Shown: piece after piece, positions 6,724-15,808 of the stretch
Numbering within the stretch: position 1 is the first letter of the stretch
How the letters are laid out: each line of letters begins with the position of its first letter
Origin: Betaproteobacteria bacterium
Lineage (GTDB): Bacteria; Pseudomonadota; Gammaproteobacteria; Burkholderiales; Ferrovaceae
Length of the DNA: 30,321 nt
Reading direction: 5' to 3'
NCBI GenBank assembly: GCA_028870615.1
Contig: JAGWPH010000099.1
Location: forward strand, 1 to 30,321
Translations under genes and position numbers: made by a program
Notes under the pieces: model-generated
What the model was told of the DNA's origin: nothing
The model's database searches: none
What the model saw: the letters and a program-made list of their open reading frames with translations, nothing else

Positions 6724-7482
6724 TTAGAGCGTGCAGAATATCAGTGAAAAGGGAACATCGTTGGCGTACACGCGTGAACGGGCAGCATCCCCCGCTTCCA
6801 GAAACCGGATGTTCAACAGGTACTTATTGGCGCTGATCTCGGGTACGCAGGAATATCCGGGTTCCAGTCCCACGCGCAGCAGCCTGACTTCGGGACCCAC
6901 TTTCCCCTGCTGAAACAAGCCTTGGGTTGCCTGATGTTCCTGAGTTTTTCCGCTTTCCAGCAACAACCTCAACTGCACCTGTAATGCCCGATAGGCGGGT
7001 AACAGGGAGGTGATCCAGTCATTCAACTGCTGCCGACGCGTGCCACACTCCAGAGAAAGCCAATAGTGGTAGGCCGGCAAATCGAAGTCGCACATCCCTC
7101 CGGGGATTCCAGCACGCTGTTTGATCGCCATCAACCATTCATGGTTGCGCAACTGTTCGCCAAACTTGCCTTTGCTGGCGTGAAGATCATAAGCCACTGT
7201 TTCAATATCAGAGAGCGCCTTTTCGAGCGACCCCTGGGAGACGTTTGGATTGTTGCGCAGTGGCACCAGCGCCAGTCTCTGTCGATCCAGTGATTGCAAA
7301 AGATCCAATTTGACATCGGCGCGGGCCGTGATATCGAGAATTTCGAATACGGCGAGCAAGGCGACGTGATGATCGCAGGCTTCGTCCCGTTCGATAAAGT
7401 AAAAGGTACGGCTAAACAGCGCCTTCAGTCGCAGGAAAGTGCGGACTTGTTCGCTAAGCGGATAATCGTAGATGATCCCCAT
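6724..7482 (-). CDS. zapD: Cell division protein ZapD
   Basis: ZapD binds FtsZ and bundles its filaments at the Z-ring. The 252-residue protein is mostly helical, begins MGIIYDYPLSEQVRTFLRL (the conserved start YEYPLNERIRTLLRLE-like) and carries the central WLMAIKQRAGIPGGMCDFDLPAYHYWL segment typical of the family (formerly YacF/DUF1342). It lies 12 bp downstream of coaE, matching the coaE-zapD order of many proteobacteria; the zinc-finger gene yacG that often follows is absent. It converges on folB with an 11-bp gap. Confidence 0.93.
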   Translation of the reverse strand: MGIIYDYPLSEQVRTFLRLKALFSRTFYFIERDEACDHHVALLAVFEILDITARADVKLDLLQSLDRQRLALVPLRNNPNVSQGSLEKALSDIETVAYDLHASKGKFGEQLRNHEWLMAIKQRAGIPGGMCDFDLPAYHYWLSLECGTRRQQLNDWITSLLPAYRALQVQLRLLLESGKTQEHQATQGLFQQGKVGPEVRLLRVGLEPGYSCVPEISANKYLLNIRFLEAGDAARSRVYANDVPFSLIFCTL

Positions 7483-7494
7483 ACGATAATTGAG

Positions 7495-8106
7495 TCAGTG
7501 CGCCTCCGCAGCCATGGCACGGTACTGCCGATCCATGGTTCGGATCACGGATTCCAGGCTCTTTAGGTCACCATTGTTTTCGATCACATCATCTGCCACT
7601 CGCAAGCGCGTTTTACGGTCTGTCTGAGCAGCCATAATGGCATGAACAGCCTGCAAACTCATATCACGGCGCGCCAGCGCCCGTTTGATCTGAAGATCCT
7701 CCTCGCAATCGACCACCAGCACCCGGGACAGCAGGGGCCGATAGCTGCCCACCTCGATAAGGAGAGGCACTACCAGCAGCACGTACGGTTGGGCGGCCGC
7801 CTCCAGTGCGGCTACCACGGTATCCCGAATGCGGCCATGCATGATGGCCTCGAGCTGTTTACGTGCCGGGGGATGATTGAATACATGGTCTCTCAATGCG
7901 GTTCGATTGAGGCTGCCATCTTCATTGATAAACGCTTCGCCAAATTTTTCCCGAATGGCAGGAATGGCTGCGCCACCCGGCGCTGTCAACTGGTGAGAGA
8001 TGGCATCCGTGTCTACCACACCGGCACCCAACTCAGCAAAAAGACCGGCAACAGTGGACTTGCCGGATCCAATGCCTCCAGTCACCCCAACGATAAATTT
8101 GCTCAC
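7495..8106 (-). CDS. coaE: Dephospho-CoA kinase CoaE
   Basis: CoaE phosphorylates the ribose 3'-hydroxyl of dephospho-CoA, the last step of CoA synthesis. The 203-residue protein starts MSKFIVGVTGGIGSGKST with the P-loop at 9-18, followed by the DTDAISHQLT substrate segment near residue 33 and a LID-like region with RDMSLQA. Length is normal. It overlaps the pilD stop by ATGA and precedes zapD, a conserved arrangement. Confidence 0.95.
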   Translation of the reverse strand: MSKFIVGVTGGIGSGKSTVAGLFAELGAGVVDTDAISHQLTAPGGAAIPAIREKFGEAFINEDGSLNRTALRDHVFNHPPARKQLEAIMHGRIRDTVVAALEAAAQPYVLLVVPLLIEVGSYRPLLSRVLVVDCEEDLQIKRALARRDMSLQAVHAIMAAQTDRKTRLRVADDVIENNGDLKSLESVIRTMDRQYRAMAAEAH

Positions 8107-8798
8107 GGTAAACCTCCTTCACCCCAAAGCATAACACCATATCCGGCAGCAGCAAGGAATGGGCCAAAGGCCATCGGCGTATGCCGGGAATACCCGCCAC
8201 GCCATAACCAGAACAAGCCCGTGACCACTCCCGTAAATGAGGCCAGCAACAAAACTGGCGGCAATGCTTGCCAACCAAACCAGGCCCCCAGGCCCGCCAG
8301 CAACTTGAAATCACCGTATCCCAGTCCTTCGCGATGAGTGATCCACCAGTACAACCAGTAAACCGCCCATAACAGAAGGTAGCCCATCATGGCTCCCCAC
8401 ACGGCCGACTGGAGGTCTGTCAAGGCACCGAAGGAATTGATCAGCAAGCCGCCCCAAAGGAGTGGCAGGGTCAAGCGATCGGGCAACAGCAACGTGTCCA
8501 GATCAATCAGCACCAGGGTCAGCAGTGCCCAGAGCAGCAACAGGCACCACAGGGTCTTCCATTCCAGTCCATACCGGCCCGCCAACAGTGCGGATAACAC
8601 GGCACATACGAGGGGAACGAGTCTTCGAGAGCGCCCCCCCACGGATAGCGGCATTGTTTCCCCGTGCAGCGCATCCTCGAGCAGGGTTTGGGACATCCTG
8701 GCAGCAATGCGATTGAGCGCATAACCCACGCCAAATCCCAGCAGCGCGACGCCAACGATGATCAGACCAAATGTGCCAGAAAGATGGGGTACCATCAT
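8103..8798 (-). CDS. pilD: Prepilin peptidase (A24 family), PilD-like, lacking the cysteine domain
   Basis: Prepilin peptidases cut the leader from type IV pilins and type II secretion pseudopilins, and the full-length enzymes also N-methylate the new end. The 231-residue, multi-helix membrane protein has both aspartate motifs: IDLDTLLLPD (98-107) and GYGDFK (160-165). The stretch between the first two membrane segments (about 31-60) is short and has no CxxC pairs, so the zinc/methyltransferase domain seems lost. I chose the ATG at 8798, directly after the upstream stop; an upstream in-frame ATG at 8867 would overlap that gene. The pilD-coaE-zapD order is conserved, but pilB and pilC are absent here. 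Confidence 0.85.
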   Translation of the reverse strand: MMVPHLSGTFGLIIVGVALLGFGVGYALNRIAARMSQTLLEDALHGETMPLSVGGRSRRLVPLVCAVLSALLAGRYGLEWKTLWCLLLLWALLTLVLIDLDTLLLPDRLTLPLLWGGLLINSFGALTDLQSAVWGAMMGYLLLWAVYWLYWWITHREGLGYGDFKLLAGLGAWFGWQALPPVLLLASFTGVVTGLFWLWRGGYSRHTPMAFGPFLAAAGYGVMLWGEGGLP

Positions 8799-8799
8799 G

Positions 8800-10077
8800 T
8801 CATGAGACGGGAAGGGCCCCGAGGGTGACCCGGGCAACCCGAACCATGCGGTCCTGGGTCTGGACAATTTCTACTGGATGACCATTGATTTTGAGCGCCG
8901 TCCCGGGCTCTGGAATATCCTCCAGCGTCTCCAGAATCAGTCCATTCAGCGTCTTGGGGCCATCCAGCCGGAATTTTGTGCCGAGTTTGCGATTGAGATC
9001 GCGCAGGGGACATACCCCCTCCACCAGCACAGTGCCGTCTTTTTCACGAGTAAAGTAGTCCTGATGATGGGGAGACTGGCCGCTGAACTCCCCCACGATC
9101 TCTTCAAGAATGTCTTCTACGGTCACGAGTCCTTGCAACTCACCATACTCGTCGACAACCAGGGCGGCCTTGTTCCGGTTTTCCTGAAAATTCTGCAACT
9201 GGGTCAGCAAAGGCGTCCCTGCAGGAATGAAATAGGCAGGCCGCATGATGGCCTGCAGCGTTTCACGGGTCAATGCGCCGGAATGTGCCTGGTTGAAAAC
9301 CTTCCGTACGTGCACCACCCCGGCCACGTCATCAGGACTCCCCGAGTAAAGCAGTTGCAAGGTGTGATTGGAAGTAGCCAGCTGGTTCTGGATCTCTTCC
9401 AAAGGTGCTTCGAGGTCAATTCCCTCAATCTGACTCCGGGGGGTCATGACATCATCTACCGTGATGTCCTTGAGCCCCAATAAATTGAGCAGGATGTTCT
9501 GGTGCTTGGGAGGGATGAAATGTCCCCCTTCCAGCACCAGGATCCGCAATTCTTCCAGATTGAGCGTGGGACTCATGGCATCCGGCCTGGTTCGCATTCC
9601 GCCCAGCCAGAGCAACCCCTTGACAAACAGATTGACAAACCAAATGACCGGATAAAAAAGACGAAGCAGGGGAACGAGGATATAACTGGCCTTGAGAGCG
9701 ATCTTTTCCGAATAGGTTGCCCCGATGATCTTTGGAGTGATTTCAGAAAAAACAAGAATGGCCAGGGTCACCAGCACGGTACCGATGGTGATCGCCATTT
9801 CCCCCGTTCCAATCAGTCGCACCGTCAGTACGGTCACAATGGATGCCGCTGCTGCGTTGATAAAATTGTTTCCGAGGAGCACGACGCCCAGCAACCGGTC
9901 CGTATGTGCCAATAAACCGGCTGTCAGGCGGGCACCGCGGTGCCCCTGGGCGACCAGATGCTTGAGACGAAAACGGTTGAGCGCCATCATGCTGGTCTCT
10001 GCCATGGAAAAGAATCCCGAGAACACCAGCAACACCGCCAGAATGGCCAGTAATACGCCTAAAGGAACGTCATCCAC
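8800..10077 (-). CDS. CNNM/CorC-HlyC family membrane protein (YfjD-like)
   Basis: This 425-residue protein has an N-terminal CNNM (DUF21) membrane domain with hydrophobic segments in residues 1-140 (starting VLLAILAVLLVFSGFFSMAET and including LVFSEITPKIIG), then a CBS-domain pair (about 205-325, with DDVMTPRSQIEGID and LVTVEDILEEIVGE) and a C-terminal CorC_HlyC domain. The family is linked to Mg2+/Co2+ homeostasis; exact transport is unproven. It matches E. coli YfjD, which is also encoded next to ypjD and ffh. Its start overlaps the ypjD end by 8 bp and its stop precedes pilD by 1 bp. Confidence 0.88.
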   Translation of the reverse strand: MDDVPLGVLLAILAVLLVFSGFFSMAETSMMALNRFRLKHLVAQGHRGARLTAGLLAHTDRLLGVVLLGNNFINAAAASIVTVLTVRLIGTGEMAITIGTVLVTLAILVFSEITPKIIGATYSEKIALKASYILVPLLRLFYPVIWFVNLFVKGLLWLGGMRTRPDAMSPTLNLEELRILVLEGGHFIPPKHQNILLNLLGLKDITVDDVMTPRSQIEGIDLEAPLEEIQNQLATSNHTLQLLYSGSPDDVAGVVHVRKVFNQAHSGALTRETLQAIMRPAYFIPAGTPLLTQLQNFQENRNKAALVVDEYGELQGLVTVEDILEEIVGEFSGQSPHHQDYFTREKDGTVLVEGVCPLRDLNRKLGTKFRLDGPKTLNGLILETLEDIPEPGTALKINGHPVEIVQTQDRMVRVARVTLGALPVS

Positions 10078-10900
10078 GGTGCAAGATAACTTCCAGCACG
10101 AATTTGCTGCCTACGTAAGCGACCAACAGCAGGGTAAACCCCACCAGAGTCCAGCGTGCCGCACGCCGCCCGCGTACGCCCCAGAACTGTCGGCCTGCCA
10201 GGAGGCCGGCATAGATCAACCATGAAATGAAGGAAAGAACCACTTTGTGATTCAACAGGAAAGGTTTCCCAAATAACGCTTCAGAAAAAAACACGCCGCT
10301 TACAAGCGTTGCAGTCAGCAACAGGAACCCCACCAGAATCATCTGAAACAGTAAAGAATCCATCGCCACCAGGGAGGGCAGTTGCCCCAGCGGGGAAATG
10401 CGCTTGTCATGGTCGTGCAGGCGCTGCTCCAGTACGCCCATCAGGATGGCATGCAGCGCTGCGATAACGAACAGGCCGTAGGCCATCAGCGAGACCACGA
10501 GATGCACCTTGAAGGCCAACAGCCCACTGTAAGCCACCTGCTTGTCAGCGGGTAACACCAACGGGGACAAAACCATCAGCGCGGCGATCCACAGAATGAC
10601 GGGTTGCAGAATGCCCATGCGGTAACGAAAACTGACGATCCAGTACATGGCGACGGTCACACCCGCAATCAACGACAGGCTGTGCCCCAGGGACAAGTCC
10701 AGCCGTTCGTCAGCAAACAGGGCGCGATGCAACAACACGCCATGCACGATCAAGGCGGCCAGAATGAGGGCACGGACGATCATCTCGCCCGTCGCCTGGC
10801 CTTCGGCGGCGTATCCCCGGGCACGCTGCATCACCAGCACGCGAATGCCCAGCAGTAGATAAAGGGCAGCAGTGATAAAATACAGTTGGGCGTCGATCAT
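10070..10900 (-). CDS. ypjD: YpjD-like inner membrane protein (cytochrome c assembly family)
   Basis: The 276 residues form about eight hydrophobic segments and belong to the CcmF/CcsA-type cytochrome c assembly family, as in E. coli YpjD. I see no tryptophan-rich heme-handling motif, and there are no ccm genes nearby, so a role in cytochrome maturation is doubtful; a link to the following CorC-like protein is suggested by the conserved ypjD-yfjD pairing next to ffh. It is divergent from ffh over a 45-bp gap and heads a five-gene operon running to zapD. Confidence 0.85.
   Translation of the reverse strand: MIDAQLYFITAALYLLLGIRVLVMQRARGYAAEGQATGEMIVRALILAALIVHGVLLHRALFADERLDLSLGHSLSLIAGVTVAMYWIVSFRYRMGILQPVILWIAALMVLSPLVLPADKQVAYSGLLAFKVHLVVSLMAYGLFVIAALHAILMGVLEQRLHDHDKRISPLGQLPSLVAMDSLLFQMILVGFLLLTATLVSGVFFSEALFGKPFLLNHKVVLSFISWLIYAGLLAGRQFWGVRGRRAARWTLVGFTLLLVAYVGSKFVLEVILHRG
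10876..10881 (+). promoter_or_regulatory. Candidate -10 box for ffh
   Basis: TAAAAT (10876-10881), inside the first codons of ypjD on the opposite strand, would place an ffh transcript start near 10888 and a leader of about 58 nt. No good -35 is visible. Confidence 0.25.
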
Positions 10901-10945
10901 GATTCGCCTAGTTTACCATTCCATTCGACCAGGACTGCTTTCTCC

Positions 10946-12298
10946 ATGCTGGATCATTTAACAGAACGACTTTCAGGGGTCATCAAGACCCTGCGTGGCC
11001 AGGCACGCCTGACCGATTCCAACATCCAGGAAGCCCTTCGTGACGTCCGTGTGGCGCTGCTGGAGGCCGATGTGGCCCTCCCCGTGGTCAAGGACTTTAT
11101 CCAGGAAGTGCGCCAACAGGCGCTCGGCCAGGAGGTCCTGAGCAGCCTGACTCCCGGACAGGCTTTGGTTGGCATCGTGCATCAGTCTCTCACCAAACTG
11201 ATGGGGGAACGAAGCGAAGGGCTCCATCTGATCACGCAACCGCCCGCTGTCATTCTGATGGCTGGATTGCAAGGTTCAGGTAAAACAACTTCCAGCGGCA
11301 AACTGGCCAAGTTGCTCAAGGAACAACAAAAAAAGAAAGTGCTGCTGGTCAGTTGCGATATCTACCGCCCTGCAGCCATCGAACAACTACGGGTTCTGGC
11401 GCAATCGCTGGAGATTGATTTTTTCCCCTCTGATCCAGGGCAGGCACCGGAAGCGATTGCCGCAGCAGCACTGGACTATGCAAAACGGCATTTTCACGAT
11501 GTCCTGATCGTCGATACCGCCGGCCGACTGGCCATTGATGACGCCATGATGCAAGAGATCCTGGTCCTCCATCAAACGGTGCATCCCATTGAAACCCTGT
11601 TTGTGGTGGATGCCATGCAAGGTCAGGATGCGGTCAATACCGCACGCGCCTTTGGCGAGATCCTCACCCTGACGGGCATCATCCTGACCAAGCTGGATGG
11701 AGATGCCCGCGGCGGTGCTGCGCTTTCAGTCCGTCATGTCACCCAAAAGCCCATCAAGTTCATTGGGGTGGGCGAAAAACTGACCGGATTGGAAGCGTTC
11801 CATCCAGAACGAATGGCCTCCCGTATTCTCGGCATGGGCGACGTGCTGTCCTTGATCGAGGAAGCCCATCGCACAGTGGACCGCGCCGAAGCGGAGAAAT
11901 TGGCCCATAAAATCAAGAAGGGTCAGGGTTTTGATCTGGAAGATTTCAAATCGCAAATCGTGCAAATGAAAAAATCGGGCGGGTTGGGTGCCATGATGGA
12001 CAAGCTCCCGGCGCAACTGACCCGAAGTTTGCCCGCCAACACAACCATGGATGAGCGCGCCATCAACCGTATTGAAGGCATCATCAACGCCATGACACCT
12101 ACTGAGCGGCATCGTCCCGAATTGTTGAAAGCCTCACGCAAGCGGCGTATCGCTGCGGGTTCAGGGGTACAGGTTCAGGAGGTCAACCGGCTTCTGGCTC
12201 AATTTGAACAAATGCAGAAGATGATGAAAATGATGTCAAAAGGCGGGCTGACCAAAATGATGCGCGGCATGAAGGGGTTGATGCCCGGACTTCATTGA
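10946..12298 (+). CDS. ffh: Signal recognition particle protein Ffh
   Basis: Ffh binds signal sequences and 4.5S RNA and docks on FtsY. From the ATG at 10946 it is 450 residues, the usual length: N domain, P-loop GLQGSGKT (107-114), DTAGR (190-194), TKLDGDARGG, and a methionine-rich M domain ending in KMMKMMSKGGLTKMMRG. An in-frame ATG 60 bp upstream lies within the divergent ypjD and would add a non-conserved extension. Its stop overlaps the convergent plsY stop region by 7 bp. The 4.5S RNA gene was not found in this window. Confidence 0.97.
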   Translation: MLDHLTERLSGVIKTLRGQARLTDSNIQEALRDVRVALLEADVALPVVKDFIQEVRQQALGQEVLSSLTPGQALVGIVHQSLTKLMGERSEGLHLITQPPAVILMAGLQGSGKTTSSGKLAKLLKEQQKKKVLLVSCDIYRPAAIEQLRVLAQSLEIDFFPSDPGQAPEAIAAAALDYAKRHFHDVLIVDTAGRLAIDDAMMQEILVLHQTVHPIETLFVVDAMQGQDAVNTARAFGEILTLTGIILTKLDGDARGGAALSVRHVTQKPIKFIGVGEKLTGLEAFHPERMASRILGMGDVLSLIEEAHRTVDRAEAEKLAHKIKKGQGFDLEDFKSQIVQMKKSGGLGAMMDKLPAQLTRSLPANTTMDERAINRIEGIINAMTPTERHRPELLKASRKRRIAAGSGVQVQEVNRLLAQFEQMQKMMKMMSKGGLTKMMRGMKGLMPGLH

Positions 12299-12900
12299 GT
12301 TTTTTTCCGGAATATGGTTTCTTCGCCATTGAGCAACTTGCGAATATTGCTGTGGTGATGGGCCAGCAATATTACAGCCATTCCCAACACGGTCAAGCGC
12401 AACAGCTCGCCCTGCAGAAACAGAAGCCCCAGCAAGGGAGCCGCCACCGAAGCACAAAGCGCAGAGAGTGAAGAAATTCGTGTCACTGCCATCACGGAGA
12501 CCCAAACGATCGAGGTACAAAGTCCGAGCACCGGGTCAAGTGCCAGCAAAACCCCCAGGGCAGTGGCCACCCCCTTGCCCCCCTTGAACCCGAAAAATAC
12601 AGGGTAACCGTGCCCGATAAATACTGCCAGAGATGCCACAGCCACCGATTGGGGTAGCGCCCCCAGCGGGAGCGCAACCGTTGCCGTAAACCAGACGGCA
12701 AGCCACCCTTTGAATGTGTCTCCCAGCAATACCCAGGCTGCTCCCCAACGGCTGCCGCCGCGCAGTATGTTGGTAGCCCCAGGGTTTTTTGACCCAAAGG
12801 TACGTGGATCAGGCAGTCCCATGAGGCGACTGACAACAACGGCAAAAGAAAGGGATCCAATAAGATAGGCGGCAACGGCCACCAGAATAAGCGACATCAT
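12292..12900 (-). CDS. plsY: Acyl-phosphate glycerol-3-phosphate acyltransferase PlsY
   Basis: PlsY transfers an acyl group from acyl-phosphate to glycerol-3-phosphate to make lysophosphatidate, the first step of phospholipid synthesis. The 202-residue integral membrane protein shows its three motifs: GSKNPGATNILR (about 36-47), GHGYPVFFGFKGGKGVATALG (about 95-115, with the glycine-rich acyl-phosphate loop) and RISSLSAL near 141. It lies 21 bp after xerD and is probably the last gene of the rpsP operon. The start is either of two adjacent ATGs (12900 or 12897). Confidence 0.95.
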   Translation of the reverse strand: MMSLILVAVAAYLIGSLSFAVVVSRLMGLPDPRTFGSKNPGATNILRGGSRWGAAWVLLGDTFKGWLAVWFTATVALPLGALPQSVAVASLAVFIGHGYPVFFGFKGGKGVATALGVLLALDPVLGLCTSIVWVSVMAVTRISSLSALCASVAAPLLGLLFLQGELLRLTVLGMAVILLAHHHSNIRKLLNGEETIFRKKTQ

Positions 12901-12921
12901 GGCCGTCCAGTATAGGCGGAA

Positions 12922-13776
12922 TCAGCCTCGTGGATGGTGTTTTTCATGTAACTGACGCAGTCGTTCACGCGCCACGTGGGTATAAATCTGGGTTGTGGAG
13001 ATGTCGGCATGGCCCAGCAACAACTGCACCACGCGCAAATCTGCCCCGTGATTAACCAGATGGGTTGCAAAGGCATGTCTCAGCGTGTGCGGCGACAAGG
13101 TTTTCTGGAGTCCTGTTTTCAGAGCGTAGCGTTTGACAAGGTACCAAAAGGCCTGGCGCGTCATGGGCTGTTTGCGTCGCGTGATGAACAGGGATCCATG
13201 CGGTTGGCCAGACAGCAATGCAGGGCGTGCTTTTGTCAGATAACGCTGCAACCAATCCAAAGCGGTTTCTCCGATGGGGACCAGGCGCTCTCGCCCCCCC
13301 TTTCCCGTCACACGGATAACACCGCTGTCCAGTGCAATCCCGGAAAGGGGCAACGCAATCAGTTCCGAAACCCGCAAGCCACTGGCATAGAGGACTTCCA
13401 GCATCGCCCGATCGCGCAGTCCAAGATCCGTTTGGGGATCCGGCGCATCGAGCAAATGCTCCACATCGGTTTCGGAAAGCGTTTTCGGGAGCGCTCGGGG
13501 CAACTTGGGAGAGTCGATACGTAAGGTCGGATCTCCGGCAATCCGCCCTTCGCGCAAGGCATGACGGTAAAATCGGCGCAACGCCGAGAGGGCTCTCCCG
13601 GCAGTGCGACTCTTGATCCGCCTGGTGCCATAGAGATAGGCCAACCAGCCCTGCAAGTGCATGGCATCGACCTGATACAAGCCGCATTCAGGGTATTGCG
13701 TCACCAACCACTGGGCGAATTGAGTCAGGTCGCGCCGATAACTGTCGAGCGTGTTGCGCGACAGTCCGTCTTCCAA
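12922..13776 (-). CDS. xerD: Tyrosine recombinase XerD
   Basis: XerD with XerC resolves chromosome dimers at dif. The catalytic set is complete (numbering from the TTG at 13776): Arg135 in ASGLRVSEL, Lys159 in TGKGG, His230 and Arg233 in HTLRH, His256 in LLGH and Tyr265 in TQIYTH. The N-terminal core-binding domain starts abruptly: homologous sequence (DLREILDRF, then SLWLEDGL) continues upstream to the rplS stop at 13831-13833 in the same reading frame, yet contains no ATG, GTG or TTG before 13776. Translation may begin at TTG 13776, or at a rare CTG (13815) or ATC (13827), by coupling to rplS. XerD rather than XerC is favoured by the SLWLEDGLSRNTL and QIYTHV segments. Confidence 0.88.
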   Translation of the reverse strand: MEDGLSRNTLDSYRRDLTQFAQWLVTQYPECGLYQVDAMHLQGWLAYLYGTRRIKSRTAGRALSALRRFYRHALREGRIAGDPTLRIDSPKLPRALPKTLSETDVEHLLDAPDPQTDLGLRDRAMLEVLYASGLRVSELIALPLSGIALDSGVIRVTGKGGRERLVPIGETALDWLQRYLTKARPALLSGQPHGSLFITRRKQPMTRQAFWYLVKRYALKTGLQKTLSPHTLRHAFATHLVNHGADLRVVQLLLGHADISTTQIYTHVARERLRQLHEKHHPRG

Positions 13777-13830
13777 CCAGAGGCTGTCGCAAAACCGATC
13801 AAGGATTTCGCGCAGGTCGGGGCTGATGGC

Positions 13831-14223
13831 TTAGCTGGCGGAGGGTTCTGTGTTCGGGGGCGTCGAGCGCGACACCAGTTTTTCCCGAATACGGGCTGAC
13901 TTGCCGGAGCGGTCACGCAGATAGTACAGCTTTGCACGACGCACATCGCCGCGCCGCTTGACTTCGATGCTGGCGATCATTGACGACCAGGTCTGGAAGG
14001 TCCGTTCCACCCCCTCTCCAGAAGACACCTTACGTACGATGAAAGATGAATTGAGGCCCCGATTACGACGTGCAATCACCACGCCTTCAAAGGCTTGAAC
14101 GCGCTTGCGTTCGCCTTCCACCACATTGACATTCACAACCACGGTATCCCCGGGCGCAAAGTCGGGGATGCTTTTCCCCAAACGGGCCATTTCTTCCTGT
14201 TCCAGTTGCTTGATGACATCCAT
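13831..14223 (-). CDS. rplS: 50S ribosomal protein L19
   Basis: L19 sits at the 30S-50S interface. From the ATG at 14223 it is 130 residues beginning [12 protein letters not shown], with the conserved [20 protein letters not shown] and [19 protein letters not shown] segments and ending in a basic tail about 15 residues longer than the usual REKL end. AAGGGG, overlapping the trmD stop, is the ribosome site and decides this start over an ATG 39 bp upstream. It shares its reading frame with xerD. Confidence 0.96.
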   Translation of the reverse strand: MDVIKQLEQEEMARLGKSIPDFAPGDTVVVNVNVVEGERKRVQAFEGVVIARRNRGLNSSFIVRKVSSGEGVERTFQTWSSMIASIEVKRRGDVRRAKLYYLRDRSGKSARIREKLVSRSTPPNTEPSAS

Positions 14224-14227
14224 GGTT

Positions 14228-14992
14228 CTACCCCTTCGATTTGAGTTCGGCTTTGAACTCATCCAACAGTTTTTGATTTTCCCCGGACAGCGGTTGGTTG
14301 ACCAACATATCCGGACGTTTTTGCCAGGTCCTGCCTAAAGCCTGCTTGCACCGCCAGCGCAAGATGTCCGCATGGTTTCCAGACATCAGCACTGCGGGCA
14401 CCGCCAATCCTTCGTACACCTCAGGCCGGGTGTAGTGTGGCGTGTCCAGCAATCCGTGCACGAATGATTCCTGTGTCACGGACAATGCGTCGCCCAACAC
14501 ACCGGGCAACTGCCTTAACAGGGCATCCATCAGCACCATGGCCGGGAGCTCGCCTCCGGACAGCACATAATCGCCAATGGATACTTCTTCATCCACTTCC
14601 CGCATCAGCAGGCGTTCGTCTACGCCCTCATAACGTCCGGCCAACAGGATCAGGCCCGGACCTTCGGCATAGCGCATCACGCGCGCATGGGTCAGCACCG
14701 ACCCCTGGGGACTGAGATACACCACTTTGGGTCGCTCAATCCCCAACCCGTTCTGTCGTTCTCGAGCCGCCGCAATGGCCAGCGCCAGGGGGCGCGCCAG
14801 CATGACCATGCCCGGACCACCGCCGTACGGCCGATCATCGATCGTACGATAACTGTCGGTGGTGAAATCGCGTGGATTCCAGGCCCGAAAGTCCCATAAC
14901 CCCTGTTCCAGGGCCCGGCGCGTGACACCATGTTGGGTCAATGCCTCGAACATGGGCGTAAACAATGAGATCACGTCAAAGACAAAAGCCAT
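14228..14992 (-). CDS. trmD: tRNA (guanine(37)-N1)-methyltransferase TrmD
   Basis: TrmD methylates G37 next to the anticodon and prevents +1 frameshifting. The 254-residue protein has the SPOUT trefoil-knot motifs YLSPQG (92-97), [10 protein letters not shown] (118-127) and [11 protein letters not shown] (138-148), plus the early [13 protein letters not shown] segment (52-64). The ATG at 14992 overlaps the rimM stop by one base (TGATG), which decides the start. Confidence 0.97.
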   Translation of the reverse strand: MAFVFDVISLFTPMFEALTQHGVTRRALEQGLWDFRAWNPRDFTTDSYRTIDDRPYGGGPGMVMLARPLALAIAAARERQNGLGIERPKVVYLSPQGSVLTHARVMRYAEGPGLILLAGRYEGVDERLLMREVDEEVSIGDYVLSGGELPAMVLMDALLRQLPGVLGDALSVTQESFVHGLLDTPHYTRPEVYEGLAVPAVLMSGNHADILRWRCKQALGRTWQKRPDMLVNQPLSGENQKLLDEFKAELKSKG

Positions 14993-15477
14993 CAGTAATC
15001 TAACCCCCAATCCACAACCACCCGTCTTTCTTTCAGGGTGACCTGCAAGATGACGCCCTGCAGATAGGGAATCAGGTGCTGGCGCTCCATGCCTTGCACC
15101 ACCATGACATCGTTAGCGCCGGTCTCGATCATGTCCACGACCTGCCCCAGCCGCTCTCCTGCGAGGTTAACAACCTCGAGTCCGATCAAATCGGCCCAGT
15201 AGAATTCATTTTCGGCGGTCGGTGGCAATTGTTCGCGCGGCACAGCAATGTCAAGTCCCCACAGGGACTCTGCAAATGTACGGTCCACGGCGCCCTCAAG
15301 GCGCGCAACCAGTGCACCGCCATGCACCCGCCATTCGGCAACCGCGTATTCCTTGTAGGCAGGTTCGTGTCCCAGCCACCAGCGCGGATATGCCGCCAAC
15401 CCATCCAGTTTTCCAGTAAAGCTCTGTACACGGAACCAGCCATGCACGCCGTAAGGAGCGGCTATCCGCCCCATCAC
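14992..15477 (-). CDS. rimM: Ribosome maturation factor RimM
   Basis: RimM binds S19 and helps assemble the 30S head. The 161-residue protein has the N-terminal beta-barrel ([19 protein letters not shown]), a linker, and the PRC-barrel domain ([33 protein letters not shown]...). The frame upstream reads PNQWVV, matching the family WVVMGRI, so the real start is the GTG at 15477 or the adjacent ATG at 15474, about 10 bp after the rpsP stop. No ribosome site is apparent, suggesting coupling to rpsP. Confidence 0.94.
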   Translation of the reverse strand: MMGRIAAPYGVHGWFRVQSFTGKLDGLAAYPRWWLGHEPAYKEYAVAEWRVHGGALVARLEGAVDRTFAESLWGLDIAVPREQLPPTAENEFYWADLIGLEVVNLAGERLGQVVDMIETGANDVMVVQGMERQHLIPYLQGVILQVTLKERRVVVDWGLDY

Positions 15478-15487
15478 GACCCACTGA

Positions 15488-15748
15488 TTAGGCAGCGGGA
15501 ACCCCTGCTTGCGGAACCAGTTTGATCAGCTTTTCCACGGCGTCGGAAGCCTGGGCACCGCGGCTCTTCCAAAAATCCACCCGGGCGAGATCAAGACGCA
15601 GTCCATCGTTTGCTTCCGGGCGCATCGGATTGTAAAACCCGAGACGTTCAATAAAGCGTCCATCACGACGATTGCGCGAATCGGCAACCACCACATTGTA
15701 GAAAGGACGGTTACGGGCACCGCCGCGAGACAATCGGATCACAACCAT
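15488..15748 (-). CDS. rpsP: 30S ribosomal protein S16
   Basis: S16 is a primary 30S assembly protein. The 86-residue sequence [18 protein letters not shown] and the following [15 protein letters not shown] are diagnostic. It is the first gene of the rpsP-rimM-trmD-rplS operon, which here appears to run on into xerD and plsY. A near-consensus promoter lies about 60 bp upstream. Confidence 0.97.
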   Translation of the reverse strand: MVVIRLSRGGARNRPFYNVVVADSRNRRDGRFIERLGFYNPMRPEANDGLRLDLARVDFWKSRGAQASDAVEKLIKLVPQAGVPAA

Positions 15749-15808
15749 GATTCTTTCAACCTTTGTCGTTTGGACCTCGGGGAAATCCCGATTCCGAAAA
15801 AGCCCGGC

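Noticed and set aside
7642..8337. 231-residue plus-strand frame opposite coaE and pilD
   Set aside because: It is the shadow of two well-supported genes on the other strand and shows no domain of its own.
12280..12312. Seven-T run after ffh as a terminator
   Set aside because: No stable GC hairpin precedes it, and the run lies inside the end of the plsY coding sequence.
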